Source: Clostridia bacterium (GTDB lineage: Bacteria > Bacillota > Clostridia > Oscillospirales > Butyricicoccaceae). Taken from it: 64,000 nt of DNA. The stretch lies in assembly GCA_021205365.1 (NCBI GenBank), contig JAJPXP010000032.1, forward strand, positions 19,976 through 83,975, read 5' to 3'. Of this stretch, positions 39,212 through 48,190 are shown one piece after another. Within the stretch, counting starts at the first letter, position 1. Every line of letters begins with the position of its first letter. Made by a program: the position numbers and the translations under genes. The notes under the pieces are model-generated. The model had not been told where the DNA came from. It made no database searches and worked only from the letters and a program-made list of their open reading frames with translations.

Positions 39212-39279
39212 GACAAATCTCTCCTGTCGATTCATTTTTTAATATAAACTTTTGATGTAAAAGAATACGCTTATAGTTG

Positions 39280-39308
39280 ATTTTATCACATTGAATGCCT
39301 TCTTGCAA
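39280..39308 (-). promoter_or_regulatory. Promoter of the aminotransferase-tagO-wecB operon
   Basis: On the minus strand TTGCAA (39303-39308), 17-base spacer, TAAAAT (39280-39285) with an extended TGA in front. Confidence 0.65.
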
Positions 39309-39438
39309 CTGTGCCAATGCTTTCTACATGAAATTTTCCTGTTCTTTTCATGATTTTGCACACATTTTCCTTCTGGATATACCTTCAGAATTTCCAGAAT
39401 TTTTACAGTTTTACGCATCCCCTTAGCGGCATTTGTGG

Positions 39439-39444
39439 TATACT
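39439..39444 (+). promoter_or_regulatory. Extended -10 promoter of the small exporter gene
   Basis: TGGTATACT forms an extended -10 with TATACT at 39439-39444, about 55 bases before the ATG. No good -35 is seen. Confidence 0.5.
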
Positions 39445-39500
39445 ATACCCACATATTTCAAAAAGTCCCCATACTTTTTCATCCGAGGAGTTTTTAACCA

Positions 39501-39998
39501 ATGATAAGTACAATTTTTAATTTTCTTGCTGCACATATCAGTGCTTATGGTGCCGTTTTCATTGTATCCATGATTCCGCTCATTGAACTGCGTGGCTCCG
39601 TCATTGTGGGCACAGCCTTTGGCCTGCCATGGCTGAACGTCCTGCTGCTGAGTATTGTCGGCAATCTGATTCCCATCCCATTTATTTTGATTTTTGGCAA
39701 AAAACTGATAGCATGGCTGAAAACGCTGCCGTTCCTTTCCAAATTCACAAGCTGGTATGAACGCCACCTGATGAACAAATCAGATACTATCCAGAAATTT
39801 GCATTTTATGGCTTATGGCTGTTCGTCGGCATTCCACTGCCGGGTACCGGTGCCTGGTCCGGTTCTGTCATTGCATCCCTGCTGGAGGTTCCGCCGAAAA
39901 AGTCCTTTCCAGCTGTCATTTGTGGCGTCCTGACCGCAGGAATTATTATGACACTGGCATCCCGCGGCGTTGTTGGACTGTTCCAGTTCCTGTCCTAA
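39501..39998 (+). CDS. COG2426 small multidrug-export-like membrane protein
   Basis: A 165-residue protein with four or five membrane helices. It belongs to the family labelled small multi-drug export protein (COG2426), recognised by MIPLIELRGSVIVG near residue 25 and FVGIPLPGTGAWSG near 112, two re-entrant-like Pro/Gly loops resembling DedA/SNARE-associated transporters. Its transport role is poorly tested. ATG 39501 has GAGGAG 9 bases upstream. The PAP2 phosphatase gene follows after 12 bases, so both may act in lipid carrier turnover; this is inferred. Confidence 0.88.
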   Translation: MISTIFNFLAAHISAYGAVFIVSMIPLIELRGSVIVGTAFGLPWLNVLLLSIVGNLIPIPFILIFGKKLIAWLKTLPFLSKFTSWYERHLMNKSDTIQKFAFYGLWLFVGIPLPGTGAWSGSVIASLLEVPPKKSFPAVICGVLTAGIIMTLASRGVVGLFQFLS

Positions 39999-40010
39999 GA
40001 GGTACGCACT

Positions 40011-40559
40011 ATGCTTGCTTCCATTACATCCCTTGATTTTTCCATTTTATTCTGGATTCAAGAGCATGTGCGCTGCGCATTTCTCGATACGGTTCTTCCC
40101 TTTATCACCCATTTAGGCGATAAGGGCTGGTTCTGGATTGTACTCGGTGTCATTCTGCTCATTCCACGCAAAACACGTATTTGGGGTATCTGCATGCTGG
40201 TCTGCCTGGCTGTCGACTGCCTGCTTGGAGAAGGCCTGATTAAGCATCTGTTCCCGCGGCAGCGTCCCTGCGTCGTTCAGCCGATGAAAAATATGCTGAT
40301 TTCTATTCCGCACTCCGTATCTTTCCCCTCCGGACACTCAGCTTCCTCGTTTACTGCATCCACTGCATTGTTCCAAAACAATAAACGTGCCGGTATCGCA
40401 GCATACGTTCTGGCAGCACTGATCGCCTTTTCCCGCCTGTATTGTTATGTACATTTTCCAAGTGATGTCCTGGGCGGCATTTTGCTGGGAATCTGCGTTG
40501 CCTGCATCTTGACACCGATGCTGAAAAAACGTTTTCACAATCTTTCTGATATGCCTTGA
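40011..40559 (+). CDS. PAP2-family membrane phosphatase
   Basis: A 182-residue integral membrane phosphatase, likely acting on undecaprenyl pyrophosphate or phosphatidic-type lipids at the outer face. The three acid-phosphatase motifs are present: KHLFPRQRPC near residue 80, SFPSGHSASSF near 104 and RLYCYVHFPSDVLGG near 142. Five or six membrane helices. ATG 40011 has GAGGT 7 bases upstream. It is second gene after the COG2426 exporter and is followed by a strong terminator. Confidence 0.92.
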   Translation: MLASITSLDFSILFWIQEHVRCAFLDTVLPFITHLGDKGWFWIVLGVILLIPRKTRIWGICMLVCLAVDCLLGEGLIKHLFPRQRPCVVQPMKNMLISIPHSVSFPSGHSASSFTASTALFQNNKRAGIAAYVLAALIAFSRLYCYVHFPSDVLGGILLGICVACILTPMLKKRFHNLSDMP

Positions 40560-40566
40560 TTTTCCA

Positions 40567-40594
40567 ATGCACTGCCAGTGGCAGTGCATTTTTT
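40567..40594 (+). terminator. Terminator of the COG2426-PAP2 operon
   Basis: ATGCACTGCC pairs perfectly with GGCAGTGCAT across a 3-base loop, followed by TTTTTT. Confidence 0.93.
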
Positions 40595-40603
40595 AACATC
40601 ATC

Positions 40604-40632
40604 TTGACTTTTTCACTTTCATTTGTTAAACT
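40604..40632 (+). promoter_or_regulatory. Promoter of the MATE gene
   Basis: TTGACT (40604-40609), 17-base spacer, TAAACT (40627-40632). Transcription would start near 40639. Confidence 0.65.
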
Positions 40633-40648
40633 GACAAAATAATAGACC

Positions 40649-40680
40649 GCGTAAACCCTTTCGGGCTTTACGCATTTTTT
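40649..40680 (+). terminator. Terminator-like hairpin in the MATE leader
   Basis: GCGTAAACCC pairs with GGGCTTTACGC (one bulged C) across a 4-base loop, followed by ATTTTTT. It lies between the promoter and the ribosome site, so it may act as an attenuator. Confidence 0.7.
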
Positions 40681-40714
40681 ACGTCTTCCCCATTCTGAAA
40701 GGAGTTTGCATCAA

Positions 40715-42088
40715 TTGGAAGAATTTCGAGAAAATCCACTAAAAGTGGAAAAAATCAGCCGCCTGCTGCGCAATTTTGCCATTCCAAGCATCATTGCCAT
40801 GCTGGTCAGTGCATTATATAACATTGTCGATCAGATCTTTATCGGACAGAGCATCGGTGAACTCGGAAACGCTGCCACCAACGTTTCTTTTCCACTTACC
40901 ACCATCTGCGTTGCCGTTTCTCTGCTGTTCGGCATCGGTGGTGCCTCAGCATTCAACCTGACAATGGGCCGCGGCGACCCGAAGCGGGCTGTTTACTACA
41001 TCGGCAATGCTGCCACTATGCTTGCTTCCTGTGGCATCATCCTGTGCATTATTGCACATCTTTTCCTGACACCTATGCTGCAGTTCTTTGGTTCCCCGGA
41101 TAATGTGCTCGGCTATGCCAAAACCTATACAGGCATTACGTCCATTGGCTTTCCATTTCTGATTCTGGCAACTGGCGGCGGGCATCTGATTCGTGCTGAC
41201 GGCAGCCCCCGTTTTACAATGGCATGCAATCTGACTGGTGCCGTCATCAATACAATTCTTGACCCGTTATTCATCTTCGGCTTTGGCTGGGGTATGGCTG
41301 GCGCCGGACTTGCTACAATTATCGGTCAGTTTATCTCAGGATGTATGGCAATCTATTATCTTTGCCACTATAAAACCGTAAAGCTGGAACGCAAGCATCT
41401 GCGTCCGCGTTGGGAAAACATCAGCTGGGTTATGTCCCTGGGTGCAGCATCCTGTTTCAACCAGATTGCCATGACCATCGTGCAGATTGCACTCAACAAG
41501 TCTCTGACCTATTATGGTGCACTTTCGATTTATGGCGAATCGATCCCGCTTGCCTGCGCAGGCATCATCACCAAGGTCAATCAGATCTTCTTTTCTGTCA
41601 TCATTGGTCTGGCACAGTCCATTCAGCCGATTGCAAGCTTCAATTATGGTGCAAAACAGTATTCCCGCGTCCGTCAGGTTTATGGTCTGGCAATCCGAAC
41701 CGGTTTTATCATTTCCATCCTGTCTTTTGTGGTATTCCAGCTTTTCCCACGGCAGATTATTTCTGTGTTCGGTTCCGGCGATGACTTATATTTCCAGTTT
41801 GCAATTTCCTATTTTCGCATTTATTTCTTCTGTACTTTTGTTAACTGCCTGCAGCCGATTTCGTCTACCTTCTTTACCGCAATCGGCAAACCAAAAAAAG
41901 GTATGTTCCTGTCTATGACACGGCAGATTCTTTTCCTGCTTCCGCTGATTCTGATTCTGCCCTTATTCTTCGGAATGGATGGTATTCTGTTCTCCGGTCC
42001 AATTGCGGACGGCGTTGCTGCTATTGTAGCAGTCATCATGATCCACTTTGAAATGCAGGACATGCGAAACAAAGAACAACGTCTGTGA
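40715..42088 (+). CDS. MATE-family efflux transporter
   Basis: A 457-residue membrane protein with twelve predicted helices in two similar halves, exporting drugs or metabolites by Na+ or H+ antiport. Characteristic segments: SALYNIVDQIFIGQ near residue 32, LFGIGGASAFNLTMGRGD near 75, LDPLFIFGFGWGMAGAGLAT near 185 and GLAQSIQPIASFNYGA near 300. The start is TTG 40715 (LEEFRENP), because GGAG at 40701-40704 is 10 bases before it; the TTG at 40706 is only one base from that site. A leader hairpin precedes the gene. Confidence 0.93.
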   Translation: MEEFRENPLKVEKISRLLRNFAIPSIIAMLVSALYNIVDQIFIGQSIGELGNAATNVSFPLTTICVAVSLLFGIGGASAFNLTMGRGDPKRAVYYIGNAATMLASCGIILCIIAHLFLTPMLQFFGSPDNVLGYAKTYTGITSIGFPFLILATGGGHLIRADGSPRFTMACNLTGAVINTILDPLFIFGFGWGMAGAGLATIIGQFISGCMAIYYLCHYKTVKLERKHLRPRWENISWVMSLGAASCFNQIAMTIVQIALNKSLTYYGALSIYGESIPLACAGIITKVNQIFFSVIIGLAQSIQPIASFNYGAKQYSRVRQVYGLAIRTGFIISILSFVVFQLFPRQIISVFGSGDDLYFQFAISYFRIYFFCTFVNCLQPISSTFFTAIGKPKKGMFLSMTRQILFLLPLILILPLFFGMDGILFSGPIADGVAAIVAVIMIHFEMQDMRNKEQRL

Positions 42089-42104
42089 TCTCATACATAA
42101 AAGC

Positions 42105-42138
42105 AAAGCGAGTGGTTTAAAATCCCACTCGCTTTTTT
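42105..42138. terminator. Bidirectional terminator
   Basis: AAAGCGAGTGG pairs with CCACTCGCTTT across a 9-base loop, followed by a T run. It lies between the convergent MATE and dinB genes. Confidence 0.9.
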
Positions 42139-42148
42139 GTCCGCAAAT

Positions 42149-43396
42149 CTATAGATTATGGTGTTTTTTCTGCTCCAGTTGTGCACGGTACTTCTTTCCA
42201 ACCTTTTTTGACGAACCATAAACAGAGCCATGCGTAATGGTATCGACACCATATTTGTTCCGTATGGCATCCACAGCTTTATCCAGCTTCCGTGCTTTTT
42301 CCTTCTGTCTGTCCGGGAACAACGTCAGCTGCTCCATATCCTCCCTGGTGATTTCAGAAAGGGACAATCCCAGCAGGCGCAGCGGTGTTTTTTTATCCCA
42401 CAGCTCCGCGAATAAATCTCTTGCAATCGCATAAATTTCCGAAGTAATATCTGTTGGAATTTCCAGCTTATGCTGGTGCGAACGGTTTTTGAAATCGTTG
42501 GAACGGATGCTCACCGCAACGCAATATGCCTTCGCATGGTCAGCACGCATCCGGGATGCCACACTGTCCGCCAACGTCAGAAAAATCCGATTTGCCTGCT
42601 CCACAGCTGTCACATTGTTTTCCAGCGTTGTGGAAACGCTGTAGCCCTTTGCTTCCTGCTGCTGTGTCTGTACCGGTGAATCATCTATGCCGTTGGCATA
42701 ACAGTGCAGCTGCATGCCCAGCTTATTGCCAGTCAAAGCCTGAATCCACCGGACATCCCGCTGCGCTAGATCCCCAATGGTAAAAATACGTGCCTTCTGC
42801 AGCTTCTGTACTGTTGTATCGCCCACAGTCAGCAGGTCACCGACAGGCAGCGGCCAAAGCTTTGACCTGATTTCGCTGGAAAACAGTGTATGCACCTTAT
42901 CCGGCTTTTCAAAATCACTCGCCATCTTTGCCAGCAGCTTATTTGAGCCGACACCGATATTTACCGTAAATCCCAGTGTGTCCCGGATTTTATCCTTGAT
43001 TTCACAGGCAACGGCAATCGGGTCCGGGTAAATCGTCCCGGTTCCTGTCATATCCAAAAAGCATTCATCTATCGAAAATTTCTCCAAAACCGGCGCATAG
43101 CTCCGGCAGATATCCATAAAGGCATGGGAGCATTTCTCATACAGCCGGAAATCCGGCGCGGCTATTTTTAGGTTTGGGCACTTCCGCAGCGCCATTCCCA
43201 TTGGCTCACCTGTTCGTATACCGAATTTCTTTGCCGGAATAGATTTCGCCAGCACAACACCGGTACGCTTTTCCGGGTTTCCACCAATACAGGACGGAAT
43301 CAGCCGCAAATCTTCCTCTCCTGCTTTCACCCGCCTTGCAGCCTCCCAGGAAAGGTATGCGCTGTTGACATCAATATGAAAAATCAGCCGTTCCAT
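42149..43396 (-). CDS. dinB: Y-family DNA polymerase IV
   Basis: Error-prone translesion polymerase. The 415 residues show the catalytic palm HIDVNSAYLSWEA (Asp near residue 8), the SIDECFLDM acidic pair near 108, the helix-hairpin-helix thumb (PVGDLLTVGDTTVQKLQ) and the little-finger domain. The C-terminal tail is basic (GSSKKVGKKYRAQLEQKK). ATG 43396 has GGAGG 10 bases upstream. It is monocistronic, divergent from the dehydratase activase gene. No LexA-type box was recognised in the 240-base gap. Confidence 0.95.
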   Translation of the reverse strand: MERLIFHIDVNSAYLSWEAARRVKAGEEDLRLIPSCIGGNPEKRTGVVLAKSIPAKKFGIRTGEPMGMALRKCPNLKIAAPDFRLYEKCSHAFMDICRSYAPVLEKFSIDECFLDMTGTGTIYPDPIAVACEIKDKIRDTLGFTVNIGVGSNKLLAKMASDFEKPDKVHTLFSSEIRSKLWPLPVGDLLTVGDTTVQKLQKARIFTIGDLAQRDVRWIQALTGNKLGMQLHCYANGIDDSPVQTQQQEAKGYSVSTTLENNVTAVEQANRIFLTLADSVASRMRADHAKAYCVAVSIRSNDFKNRSHQHKLEIPTDITSEIYAIARDLFAELWDKKTPLRLLGLSLSEITREDMEQLTLFPDRQKEKARKLDKAVDAIRNKYGVDTITHGSVYGSSKKVGKKYRAQLEQKKHHNL

Positions 43397-43552
43397 GCTA
43401 TTCCTGCCTCCGTTCTCTGTCTGACGGTCAGTTTTTATTTTATCATAACATGCAGCATCCGGAAGATCAAATGTAAACCAGAAAATGTTCCATATATATC
43501 CAAAAGTTTACAGTTTTCATTAAAATATGCACATACTTTTAGCAGAACAGCG

Positions 43553-43561
43553 TGCTATAAT
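43553..43561 (+). promoter_or_regulatory. Extended -10 promoter of the dehydratase activase gene
   Basis: TGCTATAAT gives an extended -10 with TATAAT at 43556-43561. The -35 region is weak. A weak AAATCCT/AGGATTT hairpin with a T-rich tail lies between it and the ATG at 43636. Confidence 0.55.
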
Positions 43562-43635
43562 AATTTAAAATCCTCCGACTAAAATCGACAGGATTTCTTT
43601 TCATTCTTTTGATTTGTATATAGAGGTTTTCTTTT

Positions 43636-46600
43636 ATGTCCAACAAAAACAATTCACTTTGCCTCGGCCTTGATATTGGTTCTACCACCGTCAAGGCTGT
43701 TGTTCTCAAACCGGGCAGTACTGAGATACTATTTTCCCAGTACCGACGCCATCACGCTGAGCAGGCTCGTGCGATCCGCAAGCTGCTGCAGGAAGTCAAT
43801 ACGGCATTCCCGGACCATAGTTTCCGCGTTGCTGTCTGCGGCTCCGGCGGCAAGCCTATCGCAGAACGGATTGGTGCACATTATGTGCAGGAAGTTGTGG
43901 CAAATGCTTCCGCTGTACGTACATTATATCCGCAGGCACGCACTGCGATTGAGCTCGGCGGTCAGGATGCAAAAATTATTTTCTTCTATTATGATGAAGC
44001 TGCCGAACGTTTGGTGGCCTCCGATATGCGCATGAACGGCAGCTGTGCTGGCGGTACGGGCGCATTCATTGACGAAATTGCAGCATTACTGAAAACACCT
44101 ACCGAACATTTTGAAGCGCTGGCAGCACAGGGCACTACAGTACACAGCATCTCCGGCCGCTGCGGCGTATTCGCCAAGACTGACATCCAGTCTATCCTGA
44201 ACCAGGGCGGCACCAAAGCAGACATTGCGCTCTCCGCTTTTCATGCCATTGTCAAGCAAACCATCGGTGGCCTGGCACAGGGCCTGAAATTACAGGCGCC
44301 GATTATTTTTGAAGGCGGTCCGCTGACCTTTAATCCGACGTTGGTTGAGGCCTTTGCAGAACGTCTGCAGCTTCGGTCAGAGGATATCATCCGACCGGAA
44401 AACTCTGATACCATTGTTGCAGAAGGTGCCGCACTCGCAATTGATGAGCTGTTTTCAGAAACAACAGAAACCGACAGCATACTTCTGCCGGATGCCATTG
44501 AGGCACTGAATACGGCAATCCATCAACCCAAACAGGAAAATATATCCAACACCAAACGCTATTTTGACAGCGATGCAGCGTGCGTCGAATGGATTAAACG
44601 TCATTCTCCTCCCCAACTGGATAAGCCGCTGCTGGACAGAGGAGATACACTGCGGGTCTACATCGGCGTAGATGCCGGAAGTACCACCTCCAAGCTCGTA
44701 TTGATGGATGAAAAAGAGCATGTCATTGACCGTTTCTATTCTAACAATCGTGGTGATCCGATTCGTGTCATTCGTCAGGGCTTGATCGAAATGCATAAAA
44801 AATATGCCGCTATGGGTGTTGACCTGGAAGTCCTGGGTCTTGGCACCACCGGTTACGGTGAGATGATGCTTGCCAAGGCATTTGGGGCAGATTATCATAC
44901 CGTTGAAACCGTTGCCCATGCCGCTGCTGCAAAGAAATATGTACGAGATGTCAGCTTTATCCTCGACATTGGCGGTCAGGATATGAAAGCAATTTGGATT
45001 TCCGGTGATATTGTCACCAATATTACACTCAATGAAGCCTGCTCCTCCGGCTGCGGTTCTTTCCTTGAAAATTTCGCGGTTTCGCTCGGTATTCCGGTCG
45101 AACAGATCGCAGACATGGCATTCCGTTCCCAGCATCCCGCTGATCTCGGCAGCCGCTGCACGGTATTCATGAATAGTACCATCATTACCGAACAGAAAAA
45201 CGGACGCAGTCCAGAGGATATCATGGCTGGTCTGTGCCGTTCTATCATTGAAAATGTCTTCACCAAGGTTGTCCGTATCTCAAACACAGACGAACTCGGC
45301 GAACATATTGTTGTACAGGGTGGTACTTTTAAAAATGATGCTGTTCTGCGTGCTTTGGAGCAGTATCTTGGTCGTGAGGTTACCCGCGCACCGTATTCCG
45401 GCGAAATGGGTGCGATTGGCGCAGCCCTTTTGACTAAGGAGCACATGCAATCCCAAAAGGCCAATACAAGCAGCTTTATCGGCTTTTCGGCCCTGCCGGA
45501 TTTTGATTACACGCAGAAGGAAAACTTCCCTTGCCCACACTGTGCCAACCACTGCAGCCGTACGGTTGTACAGTTCTCCAATGGCACTGCTTTTGTGACT
45601 GGCAACCGCTGCCCGCGTGGTGAAGTCCTGGAAGATAAACCACAGAGACAGGAAGTGAAAACAGCGCCGGATATGTTCCTGATTCGTGAACTGATGCTGT
45701 TTCAAAATTATGAATATAAACAGATCAGCCCAGATAAAAATATCACCATCGGACTACCACGCACGCTGGAATTTTGGGACAGTATGCCGTTCTGGACAAC
45801 ATTCTTCCATGCGCTGGGCTATAAAACCAAGCTGTCCCATCCAAGCTCCCGCCCGCTGTATGAACAGGGTATTCCGTCTGTTGCATCGGATACCGTGTGC
45901 TTCCCTGCAAAACTAACCCACGGCCACGTCAAAGACCTGGCTGAGCAGGGTGTTGACCGTATTTTCATGCCCATGGTGATGGAAATGCCGCCGGACGATA
46001 AAAATGGAGAGAGCAACTATGTATGCGCTGTCCTCAAAGGTTATCCGCATATTGTCAACAGTTCCGATGAACCGGAAAAGCAATGGAATGTAAAATTCGA
46101 TTATCCTATGTTCCACTGGCATACCAAGGAGGACCGTATCCGTCAGATTGTCATGTTCTTCCAGAAGGAATATGGCTTAAAGAAAAAGGAAATTATGGAT
46201 GCGTTCCATCAGGGTGAGGCGGTTCTGCTGCATTTCCGCAAAAAGCTGCGTGAAACTGCACAAGACATTATCAAGAAGGCAGAAAAACAAAACTCCTTTG
46301 CCGTTGTCCTTGCCGGACGTCCATATCACAATGACCCGCTGGTATGTCATGACCTGTCCCGTGTCTTTACCAAGGCAGGTGTTCCGGTCATCACAGTTGA
46401 TTCTCTGCCGGAGCTGAATCAGGTTGACTTACGTTATACCCGTGCGGAGGTTACGAACAATTTCCATACCCGAATGCTTTCCGGCGCTATGCTGGCTTCT
46501 ATGTCACCGCATTTGGAATATGTCCAGATTGTAAGCTTCGGCTGTGGGCATGATGCTATTCTGTCAGATGAAATTACCCGCATTATGCTGGAAACCTCCG

Positions 46601-48009
46601 GTAAAGCTCCATTGATTCTGAAACTGGATGAGGGCGGCGCTGCAAACTCGTTGAACATTCGTGTACAATCTTTCCTGCAAACCGTTGCTGCACGCCGTGC
46701 AAAGCAGGAAAAATTAGAATTTAAACCGTTGGGTGACGCCTATCCAGCAAAATTCCGCAAGGAGGACAAGGCAGTCCGCACGGTTTTGGTGCCAAATGTT
46801 TCGGTTGCTTTCTGCAAGCTGCTCAGTGGCGTATTGTGCAAAGAAGGCGTGAAGGCAGAACCGCTTCCTCTGGGCTCGATCCATGAAATTCAGCTCGGCA
46901 AAAAATATGTCCACAATGATACCTGTTTCCCAGCACAGATGTGTATTGGTGAAGCAATTTCGGCATTGCAGAGCGGTAAATATCCGCTCGACCAGGTTTC
47001 TATTGGTATGGCAAAATATCAAGGTGACTGCCGTCTGTCCCATTATTCTGCACTGCTTCGCCGTGCATTGGATGCGGCAGGATTCCAACAGGTGCCGATT
47101 GTCTCTACTGACCCGATTGATTCCAAGGAAATGCATCCGGATATCCGTCTCGGTGCAATGTTCAATGTAAAATGTCTGTGGATTATTGAAGTGATGGATA
47201 TTCTGGAGGAATTGCGCCGTCAGATTCGCCCCTATGAATGCAATGCAGGAGAAACCGACCGGATCTTTGATGAAACCATTGATGAATGCGCCGAAGCAAT
47301 CCAGCATGGTATTTCTCAGCTGGTCGATGCTTACAAAAAAGGCATCAAACGCTTCTGCCAGATCAAATATGACCGCAGTGAACCGCGCCCGCGTGTATTT
47401 GTCACCGGCGAATACCTGGTTACCTTCCATCCGGGTTCTAATTTCGGTATTGAACGTTATCTGGAATCCAACGGCCTGGAAGTCATCCTGCCGCGTATGA
47501 TCAATGTATTCCGCAAAGACTACATGTCCCGTATCTACGAAATGCAGAATCTGAAGGTAAAATATCCGATTGGCCAGGCGGCATTTGACCGTTTCGCAGA
47601 AAAGCTGTTTACCTATTCCCAGAATATGCTGGATAAAATTGCATCCCAGCATCCGCTGTATAAAGCTCCGACTCCACTGCCCGAGCTGGCATCCGAAAAT
47701 GACCGTGTTCTGAACCGTACCTTCCTTTCCGGTGAGGGCTGGCTGATTCCAGGTGAAATCGAGGAATATGCAGCAGATGGCGTGCAGTCCTTCGTTATTC
47801 TGCAGCCATTCGGCTGTCTGCCGAACCATATCTGCGGACGCGGCGTCACCAAGCAGATCAAGGAGGATTTCCCGGGTGTGCAGATCCTTCCGCTTGACCT
47901 CGACCCGGATACCAGCTTTGCCAATGTAGAAAACCGTTTACAGATGCTGATTATGAACGAAAAAAGCCGTCATATCGTTCCAAAGAAAAAGGAAACTGCC
48001 GTCGGCTAA
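43636..48009 (+). CDS. Giant 2-hydroxyacyl-CoA dehydratase activase fusion protein
   Basis: A 1457-residue fusion of four parts. Residues ~8-265 and ~325-600 are two BcrA/BadF/HgdC-type ATPase domains. Each begins with LGLDIGSTTVKAV or IGVDAGSTTSKLV, and each has the 4Fe-4S cysteine loop (NGSCAGGTGAFIDE; NEACSSGCGSFLENF). Residues ~640-1010 hold a DUF2229-type segment and a cysteine pair CPHCANHC. The rest (~1030-1400) resembles the HgdB/FldB dehydratase subunit. The family is widespread in anaerobes as acyl-CoA dehydratase activase-related protein, and its substrate is unsettled. GAGG lies close to the ATG. It is monocistronic. Confidence 0.9.
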   Translation: MSNKNNSLCLGLDIGSTTVKAVVLKPGSTEILFSQYRRHHAEQARAIRKLLQEVNTAFPDHSFRVAVCGSGGKPIAERIGAHYVQEVVANASAVRTLYPQARTAIELGGQDAKIIFFYYDEAAERLVASDMRMNGSCAGGTGAFIDEIAALLKTPTEHFEALAAQGTTVHSISGRCGVFAKTDIQSILNQGGTKADIALSAFHAIVKQTIGGLAQGLKLQAPIIFEGGPLTFNPTLVEAFAERLQLRSEDIIRPENSDTIVAEGAALAIDELFSETTETDSILLPDAIEALNTAIHQPKQENISNTKRYFDSDAACVEWIKRHSPPQLDKPLLDRGDTLRVYIGVDAGSTTSKLVLMDEKEHVIDRFYSNNRGDPIRVIRQGLIEMHKKYAAMGVDLEVLGLGTTGYGEMMLAKAFGADYHTVETVAHAAAAKKYVRDVSFILDIGGQDMKAIWISGDIVTNITLNEACSSGCGSFLENFAVSLGIPVEQIADMAFRSQHPADLGSRCTVFMNSTIITEQKNGRSPEDIMAGLCRSIIENVFTKVVRISNTDELGEHIVVQGGTFKNDAVLRALEQYLGREVTRAPYSGEMGAIGAALLTKEHMQSQKANTSSFIGFSALPDFDYTQKENFPCPHCANHCSRTVVQFSNGTAFVTGNRCPRGEVLEDKPQRQEVKTAPDMFLIRELMLFQNYEYKQISPDKNITIGLPRTLEFWDSMPFWTTFFHALGYKTKLSHPSSRPLYEQGIPSVASDTVCFPAKLTHGHVKDLAEQGVDRIFMPMVMEMPPDDKNGESNYVCAVLKGYPHIVNSSDEPEKQWNVKFDYPMFHWHTKEDRIRQIVMFFQKEYGLKKKEIMDAFHQGEAVLLHFRKKLRETAQDIIKKAEKQNSFAVVLAGRPYHNDPLVCHDLSRVFTKAGVPVITVDSLPELNQVDLRYTRAEVTNNFHTRMLSGAMLASMSPHLEYVQIVSFGCGHDAILSDEITRIMLETSGKAPLILKLDEGGAANSLNIRVQSFLQTVAARRAKQEKLEFKPLGDAYPAKFRKEDKAVRTVLVPNVSVAFCKLLSGVLCKEGVKAEPLPLGSIHEIQLGKKYVHNDTCFPAQMCIGEAISALQSGKYPLDQVSIGMAKYQGDCRLSHYSALLRRALDAAGFQQVPIVSTDPIDSKEMHPDIRLGAMFNVKCLWIIEVMDILEELRRQIRPYECNAGETDRIFDETIDECAEAIQHGISQLVDAYKKGIKRFCQIKYDRSEPRPRVFVTGEYLVTFHPGSNFGIERYLESNGLEVILPRMINVFRKDYMSRIYEMQNLKVKYPIGQAAFDRFAEKLFTYSQNMLDKIASQHPLYKAPTPLPELASENDRVLNRTFLSGEGWLIPGEIEEYAADGVQSFVILQPFGCLPNHICGRGVTKQIKEDFPGVQILPLDLDPDTSFANVENRLQMLIMNEKSRHIVPKKKETAVG

Positions 48010-48026
48010 GCAACTTGACACATCCA

Positions 48027-48057
48027 AAAAGGCATTCCGTATGGAGTGCCTTTTCTT
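48027..48057 (+). terminator. Terminator of the activase gene
   Basis: AAAAGGCATTCC pairs with GGAGTGCCTTTT (one G-T) across a 4-base loop, then TTTTCTTTT. Confidence 0.88.
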
Positions 48058-48131
48058 TTGCTGAAAATTGATGTATAATGAGTATAATTCAAATGGAAAG
48101 CAAGCACAAAAGAATAACTGTTGCGTTGCAG

Positions 48132-48175
48132 GAGAGCTGTGTAAATCCAAACAGATTTACACAGCTCTCTTATTT
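48132..48175 (+). promoter_or_regulatory. Strong leader hairpin before the AEC transporter
   Basis: A perfect 16-bp stem (48132-48147 with 48154-48169) and a 6-base loop, followed by TTATTTT and immediately by AAGGAGG. It is terminator-like, so it may attenuate the transporter gene; TATAAT-like boxes at about 48073-48089 could be its promoter. Confidence 0.65.
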
Positions 48176-48190
48176 TAAGGAGGAATAGAA

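Noticed and set aside
46714..47829. A 371-residue minus-strand frame
   Set aside because: It is antisense to the dehydratase activase and shows no family features.
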